Position numbers and translations under genes: made by a program
In this document: positions 39,567-50,405 of the stretch, in pieces
How the letters are laid out: each line of letters begins with the position of its first letter
Numbering within the stretch: position 1 is the stretch's first letter
NCBI GenBank assembly: GCA_963718635.1
Contig: OY970367.1
Coordinates: forward strand, 496,001 to 560,000
Reading direction: 5' to 3'
Length of the DNA: 64,000 nt
DNA from: JAIOQJ01 sp963718635
GTDB lineage: Bacteria; Planctomycetota; Planctomycetia; Gemmatales; Gemmataceae
The notes under the pieces: generated by a model
Told to the model about the DNA's origin: nothing
Seen by the model: only the letters and a program-made list of their open reading frames with translations
The model's database searches: none

Positions 39567-42247
39567 CTAGGCATCCAATGCTTTGTGAACGTCTAATGCG
39601 ACGAAATCCAGCAGTTCCTTCGATGCCATCTCGGTAAGTAAACGCTCGCCTCCTTCGACGACATCGCGAGCCAAGTCGCTTTTCGCCGAGATCATCTCGT
39701 CGATCCGCTCTTCGACCGTCCCCCGACAGATGAACTTGTGGACGAGCACATTGCGCTTCTGACCGATGCGAAAGGCGCGGTCAGTCGCCTGATTTTCAAC
39801 GGCGGGATTCCACCATCGGTCGAAATGAATGACATGCGAAGCGGCTGTCAAATTCAGCCCTGTCCCCCCGGCTTTGATGGATAGCACAAAGAACGGAGGC
39901 CCGCTTTCGCGCTGAAAGCGCTCGACCAATTCGCGCCGTTTGCCGACCGCGGTTCCGCCGTGCAGTACCAGCCCGGGGCGCCCAAACACCGTCTCCAAAA
40001 AACGGGCCAACGGCTCGGCAATCTCACGGAACTGAGTGAATATTAGCGCCTTCTCCTGGCGCTGCGCCAGTTCCTCGGCCAGTTGCGCAAGCCGCTGAAA
40101 TTTGCCGCTATGCTTAGGATCATAATCGGCGTCACCCAGCATCTGGGCCGGGTGGTTGCATATCTGCTTCAGTCTCATTAATTGCGCAAGACCATGCCGC
40201 GCCGTTGTATACCGCTGGCCAGTTCCAGCTTTTCTCTCAAATCGAGGATTACCTCTTGGTAGAGGGCGGCCTGCTTGCGCGTCAGACCGCAGTAGGCATT
40301 GATTTCTGTCTTCTCCGGCAGGTCTTTGATGACGTGCTTATCAGTTTTCATTCGCCGCAGAATGTATGGTTGCACCAGCGAGCGCAGCGGTTGGTAGGAT
40401 TGCCCGGTCATGGCATCCATCTTTTTGATGAAATTGCTGAAGGCCTTGGAACTTCCCAACAGACCCGGGTTGAGGAAGTCAAAGAGCGACCAGAGGTCCG
40501 ACAGCCTGTTCTCGATCGGCGTACCCGTCATGGCGATTCGCCCTTTCGATTTCAGCTCCTTGACGGCCCGGGTCTGAGCCGTTCCTGCATTTTTAATCGC
40601 CTGTGCCTCATCGAGAATGGCCAGTTCCCATTTATGTTCGCGCAGCCACTCGAGGCGAGTCAGCATCCCGTAAGTGGTGATGACCAAATCGACATTCGCA
40701 ACATCATCGGCCGATAATTCTTTATGCGACTCGGAGGAGTGCGCTACAACAAACCGCAGCCTAGGCGCGAAACGGATCAGCTCTGCTTTCCAGTTGGCAA
40801 TGAGCGAGGCCGGAACGACGAGTAGGTGCGGCAGCAATTTTGCTTCCGGTTTGAAGGCTAGCAGCAGCGCAATGACCTGTACGGTTTTGCCGAGCCCCAT
40901 GTCGTCGGCAAGGCAGGCGCCCAGACCCAGGTGCGTCAAAAACCTCAGCCAGGCCACTCCCGTTTGCTGGTACGGTCTCAGCTCCGCATGGAGATCCGCG
41001 ATCCGGGCGCAGGGCAGAGTTTCAGGTGAACGGAGTCGGGCAAGTGTCGCCTCCAATTCCGGCCCGACGCTCAGGCCTGTCCATTCGCGCGTTTCTAGCG
41101 GCAACGCGGCGCCAGCGTCTCGATCAAGCGAAGCGCCCGCCAGCAGGCGCATCCCCTCGAAGAAAGAGAGACCTTCGTTACGCACGCTTTGTTCGACGGT
41201 CTGCCAGTGCTTCAGGGCTTCTTCCAACTTCGCACGATCAACCTCAACCCATTTGCCCTTCAGGTTCACCAGCCCGTCGGCGGAGGCCAGAAGCAGTTTC
41301 ATTTCCGCTGTTGTTAAAGGTTCGCCATCCAGAGCCACGTGCACCGAAAAGTCGAGGAGCGCGGCAGATCCGAGCGCTGCAATAGGGCTCTTGCTCCCGT
41401 TTATCCGCACATTCACGATCGCTCGCGGCGGGCGCTTGGGCTTCCACCAATCGGGAACCCGGACAATTAGGCCGCACTCTTCCAAGATGGGGATGTCCTG
41501 CAAAAAGCGATGCGCTTCTTGGGGCGTCCATACCAATGGTTGATAGATCCCGCCCGATTCCACTAATTCCTTCACCAGACTGCTGCGTTCGCTGGCGCGC
41601 TGTATCGGAACCAGCAGCGCCAACAATGCCTGCCGGTTTTTCGCCCCGGCATGTTGCTGCAAAGTCTGGCCGAGATGCTCGTGCTGCACTCGACCTTGCG
41701 CAGACAATTTGCTGGCGTATGTGGCCAAAAAAGCAAACGGGTGAGCCGGATCCTTTTTGTTTTCAGCCAGATGAAAGGTCACGCGCCCCACAAAGCGCCA
41801 AGCCGGATTTTTGGCGCTCAAATAGGCTTGAGCGCCGCCGGCCGTTGTCTTGATTGCATCTCGCACCAATGAGTCTAAGTCGGTCCACCACTCGCGAAGC
41901 ACATCGGGATTCAAATACTCGAGCCCGCGCATTGGCGGCGCTTGCAGCAGCAGAGTCGTAATATCGGCGTCGCTCGGCGGCGACAGGGGAGGCAACTCTT
42001 TGGCTGACTCATAAGCCTGCGTCTGGCACAAACGGATAAAGTAGCTGCGTGCAATCGAACGGACGTAGTCCAACTCGCGCGGCAGCGATGCTTGCAACTC
42101 GTTCGTCGCCAGATGAAGCATTCCGGCGGTTCCGCTCTCCGAGAACGCGCCGATAATCGACTGCGAAATCGCAGGTTCATCAGATCCAATCGCTTGCTCG
42201 ATTAAAGCAAGATGACCGCTTGGCGTGATCGTGACTTCGTGCGACAT
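39567..42247 (-). CDS. SNF2-family helicase/ATPase
   Basis: 893 residues once a G is restored near 40190 (GMVL-AQ-LMRLKQICNHP). About 430 residues of family-specific N-terminal region precede the two RecA-like lobes. Motif I is DDMGLGKTVQVIALL, motif II is ILDEAQ, motif III region RIAMTGTPIENRLSDLWSLF, motif V SIKAGGTGLNLTAASHVIHF and motif VI QATDRAFRIGQKRNVLVHKF. It is a DNA translocase; bacterial members of this group are linked to transcription recycling or to defence, and the SWIM partner fits either. No nuclease or methylase is adjacent, so I do not call a defence island. Confidence 0.9.
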
Positions 42248-42467
42248 AGTTGACTTGGTCGCTCCTTTAACGGTATCATACGGATAAGAACGGCTAGACT
42301 TTGCACACCAACATTCAAATATGCGACTGGTAGCTGGCTCTCAGCGTCCAGCAGTAGCTGCAACCCTTCTTGCCGCGTATATAATGACTCAGAAGGTGTA
42401 AAGAGCCGAGACCGGCCCTTTTTATAAGATCAGCCTTTCCACTAATGTCTCAACGACGGAGCCGCGT

Positions 42468-45400
42468 GTGACTTTCTCTCTTGCCAAGAAAACTTTTTGC
42501 CTTACTGCCCTTTTCGCTGCCCTCTTCTTCTTGATCGCCACCGATGCATTTTCGCAGAAGCCGAAGAAGGCGCCTCCCAAAGGAAACGCCGATGAGCTTC
42601 TCAAACCGAAGTCGCGTGCGAAGCGGCCGGCGCTTTCACCGAGTCAGCTTCCGTTGGAATTTATCAAGGGCGAGCGCATCGCACTTGTAGGGAATGCGAC
42701 CGCCGAACGGATGAATTTGTTTGGCAACTTCGAGGCACTGCTTCATTCGCGCTTTCCCGATAAGGAACTGGTCGTTCGCAACTTCGCCTGGCCAGCCGAC
42801 GAAGTCGGACAACGTCAACGGCCGAGCGACTATACCCGCCTCGACGATCCGATTACGGCATTCGGGCCCGATACGTTTATCTGCTTTTTCGGCTGGAACG
42901 AATCGTTCGCCGGCAAAGAGGGCATTGAAAAATTCAAGACCGCTTACGCCAAATTCATCGACGATTACACCAAAGCTTACCCGCGCGACGATGCCGGCTC
43001 GCCGCCGCGATTTGTGCTTGTCTCCCCAATTGCCTTCGAGCCGACCGGCGATGCGAACTTGCCTAAAGGCGAGTTGGAAAACGCCAATCTGAAGCTGTAC
43101 ACAGCCGCAGTCGCCGACGTCGCCAAAGGTCGAAACATCGCTTTCGTCGACCTTTACACGCCGACGCTGACGCCTTTCACGGCCAAGGCCGGCCTCAAAT
43201 ACACGATCAACGGCTGCCACGTGAACGAAGCCGGCGATCGGCTCGTCAGTCTTGAGCTCGACAAGGCCCTCTTCGGGACGGCACAGCCAGGTAAATTCGA
43301 CTCGGCCGATTTCGAACGGCTGCGAAACGCGGTCAACGACAAATCCTGGGTGCACCTTCAGGATTATCGGATGGTGAATGGCTGGTACGTCTACGGCGGT
43401 CGGCGCACGTGGGATACTGAGACGTTCCCGCGCGAGTTCGTCAAGGTCCGCAACATGGCGGCGGTGCGCGATCAACTTGTCTGGAATATCGCGCAAGGCA
43501 AGCAAGTGCCGGAAAAGCCCGATGACAGCAAGACCGGCGAACTGATCGTGCCGCCAACGCGCTTTGGGCAGAACAAATATTCCGAATCGCCAGACGGCCC
43601 ACGCATTTTGCCGCCTGATGATCTCATCAAAACATGCGCCGTGCCTCCGGGGTTTGAGATCAAACTCTTTGCCGACGAAAAGCAGTTTCCGGAATTAGCG
43701 AAGCCCGTGCAGCTCGGGTTCGATAACAAAGGCCGACTGTGGGTCTCGACGATGCCGAGCTACCCGCAATGGAAACCGGGCGATCCAAAGCCTGCCGATA
43801 AACTCCTAATCCTCGAAGACACGGATGGCGATGGCAAGGCCGACAAATGCACGGTCTTTTACGACAAACTCCATTGCCCGACTGGTTTCGAATTCTGGAA
43901 CGGCGGCGTGTTGGTTGTCGATCAGCCGCGCCTAATCTTCTTGAAAGATACGGATGGCGATGGCAAGGCCGACGAAGTCGTACAGCTGATCGATGGCTTT
44001 GCGACTCAGGATACCCATCACACGATCAATGCCTTTGAGTTCAGCAATGGCGGACTATTGCATATGCTCGAAGGCGTGTCGATGAGCACCGCCGTCGAGA
44101 CGCCTTGGGGTCCATTTCGCAACTTCGGCTCAAGCGGCAGCTACGTGCTCGATCCGCGCACGCTGCAAATCAAGCATTTCAACACGCCCGGCTATGGCAA
44201 CCCCTGGTGCTACGTCTTCAACGAATGGGGCCAGGGCTTCTGCGGTGACGGCACCGGCGCCAATCAACATTGGGATACGTTGCTATCGGGACAGCAGTTT
44301 CAGGGACGCAAAGGCGCTAATGCCGTGTTCCCAACCGAAGGGATGCGACCCGTCGTTGGCAGCGAATTTCTGATGACGCGACAGTTCCCGGATGACGTTC
44401 AGGGACAGTTCCTTTATGCCTGCGTCATCAACACGAATGGGATGCCACGTTGGACATTCTCCGATGAAGGCGCGGGCTATAAAGGAACGCGCGTGCGACA
44501 TAATCCAACAGATCCCAAGACCGCTTTCGATCTGATCAAATCGACCGAGAAACATTTCCGCCCTGTCGATCCGCAGATCGGGCCGGATGGCGCGCTTTGG
44601 TTTGGCGACTGGGCCAACCCACTCATCGGCCATATGCAATATAGCCAGCGTGACCCGAATCGCGATCACACGAACGGCCGTATCTATCGGCTTGTTTACA
44701 AAGACAAGCCTTTGCTGAAACCGGTGACACAGTTCGGCAAGTCCGTGCCTGAACTGTTGGAACAATTTCGCGAATACGAATGGCGCACGCGCTATCGCGT
44801 CCGAGCCGAGCTACGTAGCCGTCCAACCCAAGAAGTCCTTCCGGCCGTCAAAGCCTGGGTCGCCAAGCTCGACGCTTCCGACAAGGATTACGACCGGTTG
44901 CGTTGCGAAGCGCTTTGGGTGCAACAGAGCCATCATTCGATCGATCCGGAATTGCTGCGAGCCGTCTTGGCCGCGAAGACGCCCGACGCTCGGGCGGCGG
45001 CAGTAAAGATAGCTGCCGATGCGCGGGACCAAATCCCGGTTGCTTTGGAAGTCTTAAAAACTGCTGCGAAGGATCCACATCCGCGCGTCCGTGCCGAAGC
45101 CTGCCGTGGCCTGAGTTTCTTCCCGACGCCGGATTCAGCCGCTGCGGTCCTGGCCGCCCTCGCCATCGGCACGGATCCTTCATTGCAAAACGTCGCCGAG
45201 TCCACATTGGGTGCTACGCAATCCGGCTGGATTGGCGCCTACATCAAGGGCGACTTGACGAAAGATGATGCGGGCAACAAAAAGCTTCTGGCGGGCATTG
45301 TCGCCTCGGCCAAGACCGGGCGCAGGCCATTCCTTACCTCGAAATTTTGCTAGGAAAAGAGCAAAAGTCCGGTGAAGAGCGGAACAAAGCGATGCGGGCC

Positions 45401-45856
45401 CTTTCCGATATGAAGGGCGGCAACGCCGACAACGGCAAACTGGTCTTTCGCCGCAACTGTATCGCCTGCCATCGTGTCTTCAATGAAGGCGAGAATTATG
45501 GGCCGCAGATGGATGGCGACACCGATGGCAAAGGGCCTGTCGGCAAGCGCTTGACGGCTTACAAAATCGTTGAATCGATCATCGACCCCAATGCCGAGGT
45601 CGACAAGAAATACCTGACCGTGCAGATCATCACCACCGCAGGAAAGACGGTCATCGGACTGGTTGTCAGCGATACGAGCAAACAACCTGACGGGGCTCTC
45701 GTCCTTTTCGACGGCAAGCAGAAGGTGACCATTCCAACGGCGGAAATTGACGAGCGCAAAGACCTCAAACAAAGCAGCATGCCAGAAGGCCTTGCGGCCG
45801 TGATGTCGCCTACCGAGTTCCTCGATGTCGTCGCTTTCTTGAAATCGCTGAAATGA
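42468..45856 (+). CDS. SGNH hydrolase + PVC haem-binding propeller + HEAT + cytochrome c fusion
   Basis: 1129 residues once one G in GGGG near 45320 is restored. The order is a signal peptide (LTALFAALFFLIATDAFS), a SGNH/GDSL-like domain (RIALVGNATAERM as its opening block, CHVNEAGDRLVSLEL as the late His block), a membrane-bound-dehydrogenase propeller (PGFEIKLFADEKQFPELAKP, ILEDTDGDGKADKCTVFYDK), HEAT repeats and a cytochrome c domain (CIACHRVFNEGENYG). In the SGNH domain the usual GDS nucleophile appears as GNA, so it may bind rather than cleave. Start is GTG at 42468. The stop overlaps the ATG of rtcA. Probable periplasmic oxidoreductase, substrate unknown. Confidence 0.85.
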
Positions 45857-46887
45857 AAATGATTGAGATTGACGGCTCGTTCGGCGAAGGGGGCGGCCAG
45901 ATCCTGCGCAGCGCGCTGGCCCTCTCCTTGATTACCGGCAAGCCGTTTCATCTCAATCGAATTCGGGGGAAGCGCAAGCCGAAGCCCGGCTTGCAGGCGC
46001 AGCATTTGGCCTCCGTTCGTGCCGCCGCTGCCATTGGCGCTTGCCGATGCAGCGGCGCTTCGCTTGGATCAAGCGACCTGACATTTGCGCCAGGTACCAT
46101 TACGCCCGGCAAATATCACTTCCCGATCGGCACGGCTGGCTCCACGTCGCTCGTATTGCAAACCGTTTACCTACCATTAGCGTGGCAAGCGACTGGCCCG
46201 AGCGAAATTATACTGGAGGGCGGCACGCACGTTTCAACAAGTCCTTCGTTCCATTTTCTCGATCACTCCTGGCGTTTCTACCTCGAACAGATGGGCTTGC
46301 GGTTACGCTTGCAAATGACGCGGACAGGCTTTTATCCGCGCGGCGGCGGCCAAGTAATCGGTCACATTCAACCCTGTTCTTCAATAAGCCCGCTGGGTCT
46401 CGAAGGCTGTGCTCCGATCACCCGAACGCTCGGTTTCAGTGCGGTTGCCGGATTGCCCGCGCATATCGCCAAACGACAAGCGGAGCGTGCTGCCGAACGC
46501 CTGGAGCAAGCCGGCATCACCGCAGAAATCAAGTTAGAGGAATGGCCCGGCGGACCAGGCTCGGTGCTCGGCCTGACCTTAGCCGAAGGGCCGCTGCCCA
46601 CATTTTTCCTGGGCCTGGGCGAACGCGGCAAACCCGCCGAAAAAGTAGCCGACGAAGCCGCTGAGCAAGTCATCGCGTTTGCAGCCAGCGGCGCGCCCGT
46701 CGATAGCCATATCGCGGATCAGATCTTGTTGCCGCTTGCGCTGGCTGATGGCGAATCCGTTTTCCAGATCGAAAATATCACCCGGCATCTGACAACGAAC
46801 ATCGCCGTCATCCGCATGTTTCTCGATAAAGAAATCGTGTGCGAAGGCGAAGAGGGCGGCCCGGGCCGCGTTCAAATTTCCGGTTAG
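45853..46887 (+). CDS. rtcA: RNA 3'-terminal phosphate cyclase
   Basis: 344 residues, frame intact. Family landmarks: IDGSFGEGGGQILRSALALS at the N-terminus, RGKRKPKPGLQAQHL, PRGGGQV, and the C-terminal catalytic-His block DSHIADQILLPLALADGES. RtcA uses ATP to convert RNA 3'-phosphate ends to 2',3'-cyclic phosphates in RNA repair. Its ATG overlaps the stop of the haem-binding gene (AAATGAAAATG), so it is translationally coupled to a periplasmic protein with no obvious link to RNA; no rtcB or rtcR is nearby. Met at 45859 is an alternative start. A REP array begins 12 bases past the stop. Confidence 0.93.
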   Translation: MKMIEIDGSFGEGGGQILRSALALSLITGKPFHLNRIRGKRKPKPGLQAQHLASVRAAAAIGACRCSGASLGSSDLTFAPGTITPGKYHFPIGTAGSTSLVLQTVYLPLAWQATGPSEIILEGGTHVSTSPSFHFLDHSWRFYLEQMGLRLRLQMTRTGFYPRGGGQVIGHIQPCSSISPLGLEGCAPITRTLGFSAVAGLPAHIAKRQAERAAERLEQAGITAEIKLEEWPGGPGSVLGLTLAEGPLPTFFLGLGERGKPAEKVADEAAEQVIAFAASGAPVDSHIADQILLPLALADGESVFQIENITRHLTTNIAVIRMFLDKEIVCEGEEGGPGRVQISG

Positions 46888-46898
46888 CGGTGACGTTT

Positions 46899-46987
46899 GT
46901 TAGCCGCGACGCTGTGCGGAGCGCGACGTTTGTTAGCCGCGACGCTGTGCGGAGCGCTATTCGCGCTCCGCACAGCGTCGCGGCTAA
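46899..46987. repeat. REP array after rtcA
   Basis: A 33-base unit starting GTTAGCCGCGACGCTGTG (46899-46931) is followed by a second copy that extends into a full hairpin (46932-46987). It shares the GTTAGCCGCGA...CGCGGCTAA ends with the transposase-flanking REPs but has a different inner sequence. It lies between convergent rtcA and purU. Confidence 0.85.
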
Positions 46988-47014
46988 GAGTCGCCGCTGA
47001 CGCGAGTCGCGCAG

Positions 47015-47905
47015 CTACGAATAATGCGAATCCGACTGGCCTCCGCCGGAACGTGCCACCACTTTATGAAACCGCAATGCAACTTCGCGATTGAGCACGC
47101 GCCGAAGCCCCTCCACAAGACAAGCGGGTTCATGCTGGGTTTGTCCAATCTGCAGAATCTGTTCGAGCGATGTGCCGGGAGCGACGGCGAACGCATCCTG
47201 GTGAATGATTTGCTCCCCGGCGTCCAGCTCGGGAACGATGAAATGTACCGTGGCGCCGTAGGTGAGCATTCGGCGTTTGTAGGCATCGTGATACGGTTGA
47301 GCGCCAGGAAAGGGCGGCAATAGGCCGTGATGCAAATTGATGATACGGCCGCCGGCGAATTTCCAGCACGTCGAAGCCGGGATCATCCGCATATAGCGCG
47401 CGAGCACGATATAGTCCACATCGTATTCATCGAAAAGTGAAACCATTCGCTCGTTATCGGGATTGCCTTTCTCATTGCCGATCGAATGCCAATCGACGCC
47501 GAACTCTTCCGCTAATGGCCGACAGGCTTCTCGGTTGCCCATCACCACAGCCGGGGTGGCTTTCAACATGCCGAAACGGATCGCCTTCAACACCGCCCGC
47601 AACGGCTCGGGACGATGAGTCACGCAGAGCGCCAGACGCGCAGGGCGGTCGAACTCGTCGGCAGACCACGTGCGTACGGTCAGCCCTTTGTCGCCGCCTA
47701 GTACTTTGAGGTCACTCCGCAATTGAGCGATGGGAAGGCGCTCGGCGGGCCAACTCATGCGCAGGTGCATGGCGAAGACCTGTTCCGAGTCGTGATCGTA
47801 CATCTGGATCTCGGCGATGTTCGCGCCGGCCGAGGTGACGTGATGAACGATCGGGTCGGCCAACCCCCGGTTATCGGGCCCGACTGCCGTGACGATAACT
47901 TGCAT
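47015..47905 (-). CDS. purU: Formyltetrahydrofolate deformylase
   Basis: 296 residues, frame intact. An N-terminal ACT domain (TAVGPDNRGLADPIVHHVTS) is followed by the formyl-hydrolase domain with the catalytic Asn-His-Asp set in NLHHGLLPPFPGA (His), YGATVHFIVPELDAGEQI (Asp) and LARYMRMI. PurU hydrolyses 10-formyl-THF to formate and THF, balancing one-carbon pools. Length matches the family. It is convergent with rtcA, with the REP array between. Confidence 0.93.
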   Translation of the reverse strand: MQVIVTAVGPDNRGLADPIVHHVTSAGANIAEIQMYDHDSEQVFAMHLRMSWPAERLPIAQLRSDLKVLGGDKGLTVRTWSADEFDRPARLALCVTHRPEPLRAVLKAIRFGMLKATPAVVMGNREACRPLAEEFGVDWHSIGNEKGNPDNERMVSLFDEYDVDYIVLARYMRMIPASTCWKFAGGRIINLHHGLLPPFPGAQPYHDAYKRRMLTYGATVHFIVPELDAGEQIIHQDAFAVAPGTSLEQILQIGQTQHEPACLVEGLRRVLNREVALRFHKVVARSGGGQSDSHYS

Positions 47906-48108
47906 GAAAATTCGCTCCAGTTCCTTCGGTCTTCTATACGGCAGAGAATCTTTTCGTTCCAGATAGATTTGCAGTGGAGCGAGCTTGAGCTAGAAGGGAG
48001 CTTGTGAGACGTGACTCGTAAAGTGAAAGTCGCGTCGGGGAGCCGGAGACGTGATCGCTGTTCAATGGTCGAGGCTCTGCAAAAAAACCGAACAAAGAGT
48101 TTCAGCAA

Positions 48109-48160
48109 ACGCTTCGGGAAATATTTCCCGAAGCGTCTTTGCAAGAGAATTACAGAAAGC
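48109..48160 (+). repeat. Palindrome-tail element, copy 5 (tail degenerate)
   Basis: A perfect 28-base palindrome (48109-48136) with core TTCGGGAAATATTTCCCGAA; the variable pair is G-C. The tail is recognisable only weakly (CTTTGCAAGAGAATTACAG). It lies in the spacer between purU and the alpha/beta hydrolase gene. Confidence 0.8.
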
Positions 48161-48217
48161 CTAATTTGCCTGTAGGTTACGGACAATCGCTGCTCTGCGA
48201 AGAAAATCGCGCCTGAC

Positions 48218-49363
48218 TCATTTTTGAGGCAAGGGTAGCCCCCACAGGTCGAGCGGAACTGGAATCGCGTCGAGGTTCTCCATCTTCCGCTCTTTCCAGT
48301 TGTTGCCGCTGATCGATTTTTTCTTGATGGTGGCAAAAAAGTCAATGATGCGCCCTTGCAGCATCGATTCTCTCTCGTCCTTATCTTTGATTTTTTCTGT
48401 AATTTCGAGCAATTTGCTGCCGGCCAGTTTCTCGGCGCCTGCGATTTCGCGGATATATTTGACCGTCTCGGCATCATCGGTCTTATCGCCGGGGATGCCG
48501 AACCGGGCAAACCAGCTTCGGGCCTCGGCGGCCGACGCCTTGTCTTTGTCGCCAAAGATAAAGGCCATCGCTACCTTCTTTTTCATTTCGTTGCCGATCA
48601 AAACGGTATCGGAACCGAGCGTCTTTTCACGCATCACTTTATTGGCCACGTTCAATGCCGACTGCGCGCCTGGGATGCCGACGTTTGACCAGCTCAGAAA
48701 GACGACGCCGCAAAGATCTTCGCCGGCGCTGATATCGGGCGGCGTGTCTAATTTGGTTTTTGGCCCCGAGCCATACCGCGCGAATTCCGTTCCCAGCCAG
48801 AGCATGACGAGCGGACAAATGCTTTGCTCGGCAATCACGAAAACTCGCCCGCTATTGCACTGGCTGGCGTCGTTTTGATCGTCCAAGAAACGCCGAGCGG
48901 CCGTCAGATCGTTCACGAGATACGGATAGTAAGCAGGAGTGAACCGCGTGACGGTGATTGATTTGATGATTTTGGGGTTCAGGCCAGCGCCAGCAAAGCG
49001 ATTATAAGTGTTCTTGCAGAACTCGTCCGGCTTATCCATCGTTTTGAAATCGGCACTCTTGCCGTGGCCGCGGAAATCGAACGTGAGCACGGAATAGCCC
49101 TGTTTCTGCAGCGCTTTGGCAAGCGTTCCCCATTGGCCTTTGCTCGAATCGGAAGCATAGTTGTGGACGAGGATGACGCTGTCGGACTTTTGTCCCTTGC
49201 CGCCGGCATACCACTGATAATAGAGACGTAGGCCATCGGCCGTGCGAAATCGCCCTTCTTCGGGCATCTCTTCTTGACCACGGGTAGCGCCCGTGCCGCC
49301 GAGACACGCACAGACGGCGAGGAAGAGAATCGCCACTGGCACTCGGCACCTAGTCAAGGACAT
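48218..49363 (-). CDS. Secreted alpha/beta-hydrolase-fold protein lacking the usual nucleophile
   Basis: 381 residues. Signal peptide (VAILFLAVCACLGGTGATRG), then an alpha/beta hydrolase core: SVILVHNYASDSSKGQWGTL carries the oxyanion strand-loop and YSVLTFDFRGHGKS the next. At the nucleophile elbow the sequence is VFVIAEQSICPLVMLW, without the GxSxG pattern. It may therefore be inactive or use another residue. The Met at 49363 has GGAGAAA 6 bases upstream and starts the signal peptide. Planctomycetes carry many such exported hydrolase-like proteins of unknown role. Frame intact. Confidence 0.75.
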   Translation of the reverse strand: MSLTRCRVPVAILFLAVCACLGGTGATRGQEEMPEEGRFRTADGLRLYYQWYAGGKGQKSDSVILVHNYASDSSKGQWGTLAKALQKQGYSVLTFDFRGHGKSADFKTMDKPDEFCKNTYNRFAGAGLNPKIIKSITVTRFTPAYYPYLVNDLTAARRFLDDQNDASQCNSGRVFVIAEQSICPLVMLWLGTEFARYGSGPKTKLDTPPDISAGEDLCGVVFLSWSNVGIPGAQSALNVANKVMREKTLGSDTVLIGNEMKKKVAMAFIFGDKDKASAAEARSWFARFGIPGDKTDDAETVKYIREIAGAEKLAGSKLLEITEKIKDKDERESMLQGRIIDFFATIKKKSISGNNWKERKMENLDAIPVPLDLWGLPLPQK

Positions 49364-49792
49364 GAATCGTTTCTCCAGAAGCGGCGAAGGCCGCGCGAAT
49401 GGCACTTTTCCATTATACCAACAATTAGAATCATAATCCGTTGGCGCATGGGAAACAAGTAAACGTTGATTGCCGGGCAATTCTCAGAAACAGCGCGTCA
49501 ACGCTAGATAGCCGTTTCTCAAATGGCTGCGCAGTTCAACGTGGCCGCGTTCGTTAGAACGGGCAAAAGCGACAACAGAATCGTGTCGTGACGTATACGG
49601 CGGCAAGCCTGACGCTCGAAAAAAGATTTCTTCGGAACAACGCGCCTAAGCTAGTGCATGGAATTTCGCGCGAGCACGTTCGACGAGAACTCATTGAGCC
49701 GGGACGCGAAGGCGCTGGGCAGCGGATCGCTTGTCTGCCGAATGCACTCCGCTGCGCAGAGCCTTCGCGTCCCGGCTAACGAAGTAGGTTCC

Positions 49793-49849
49793 AAGTCGCT
49801 TCTGGAAATATTTCCAGAAGCGACTTTCCAATTAAATCGTGGGAAAACG
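49793..49849 (+). repeat. Palindrome-tail element, copy 6
   Basis: The longest perfect palindrome of the set, 34 bases (49793-49826), core TTCTGGAAATATTTCCAGAA with variable pair T-A. The tail TCGTGGGAAAACG starts at 49837, 27.5 bp from the centre. Confidence 0.92.
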
Positions 49850-49940
49850 AACGTTGTGAAATTTAGAATGCGGAATTCGGAGTGTGGAATGAAATGAAAG
49901 TCAAACATGTGACATTTAATGGCCCGTCATTCTGACGTAC

Positions 49941-49994
49941 CACCTTCGGGAAATATTTCCCGAAGGTGAAACCTGAGAAAATCGTGGGAAAACG
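49941..49994 (+). repeat. Palindrome-tail element, copy 7
   Basis: A perfect 28-base palindrome (49941-49968), core TTCGGGAAATATTTCCCGAA. Tail starts at 49982, 27.5 bp from the centre. The upstream box CGTCATTCTG is at 49925-49934, 29.5 bp before the centre. The centre is 145 bp from that of copy 6. Confidence 0.92.
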
Positions 49995-50086
49995 AACGCA
50001 TTAAATTCGGAATGGGGATTTCGAGAGCGCGGAATGAAATGGAAATTAAACAGGCGACATCGAATGGCCCGTCATTCTGGCAGGCG

Positions 50087-50126
50087 AGCTTTTGAAAATA
50101 TTTCCGGAAGCTGAAGGCCGTAATGG
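50087..50126 (+). repeat. Palindrome-tail element, copy 8 (degenerate)
   Basis: A 26-base inverted repeat (50087-50112) with three non-Watson-Crick pairs, two of which would be G-U in RNA. The tail is decayed. The upstream box CGTCATTCTG is intact at 50070-50079, 29.5 bp before the centre. The centre is 145 bp from that of copy 7. Confidence 0.7.
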
Positions 50127-50137
50127 TTTCCACGGAC

Positions 50138-50189
50138 CCTTCGGGAAATATTTCCCGAAGGCCTTTCCCGAGAAAATCGTGGGAAAACG
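50138..50189 (+). repeat. Palindrome-tail element, copy 9
   Basis: A perfect 24-base palindrome (50138-50161), variable pair G-C. The tail CGAGAAAATCGTGGGAAAAC follows, with TCGTGGG starting at 50177, 27.5 bp from the centre. It lies only 50 bp from copy 8. Confidence 0.92.
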
Positions 50190-50405
50190 GATGGCCAAGA
50201 CCCGATATTGAAATTACGGACAGCGAATGAACGACGATCGCACAAGTTAACGTAATTGAAGCGATTGCCTAAAGACTTTCGAAACGGAGATCTCGTATGG
50301 GTTCCAACGCGCTTAAACGTATTGTTAGCCGAACGCGGCAGCGATTGAGCTTAGCGAATCCAGAGCACACGTGGGGGCAGGCCTTCCGGCCTGCCGTGAA
50401 CGACA

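Noticed and set aside
38698..42247. Phage-defence island around the SNF2 gene
   Set aside because: Neighbours are a catalase and a haem-binding protein; no nuclease, methylase or other defence gene is adjacent.
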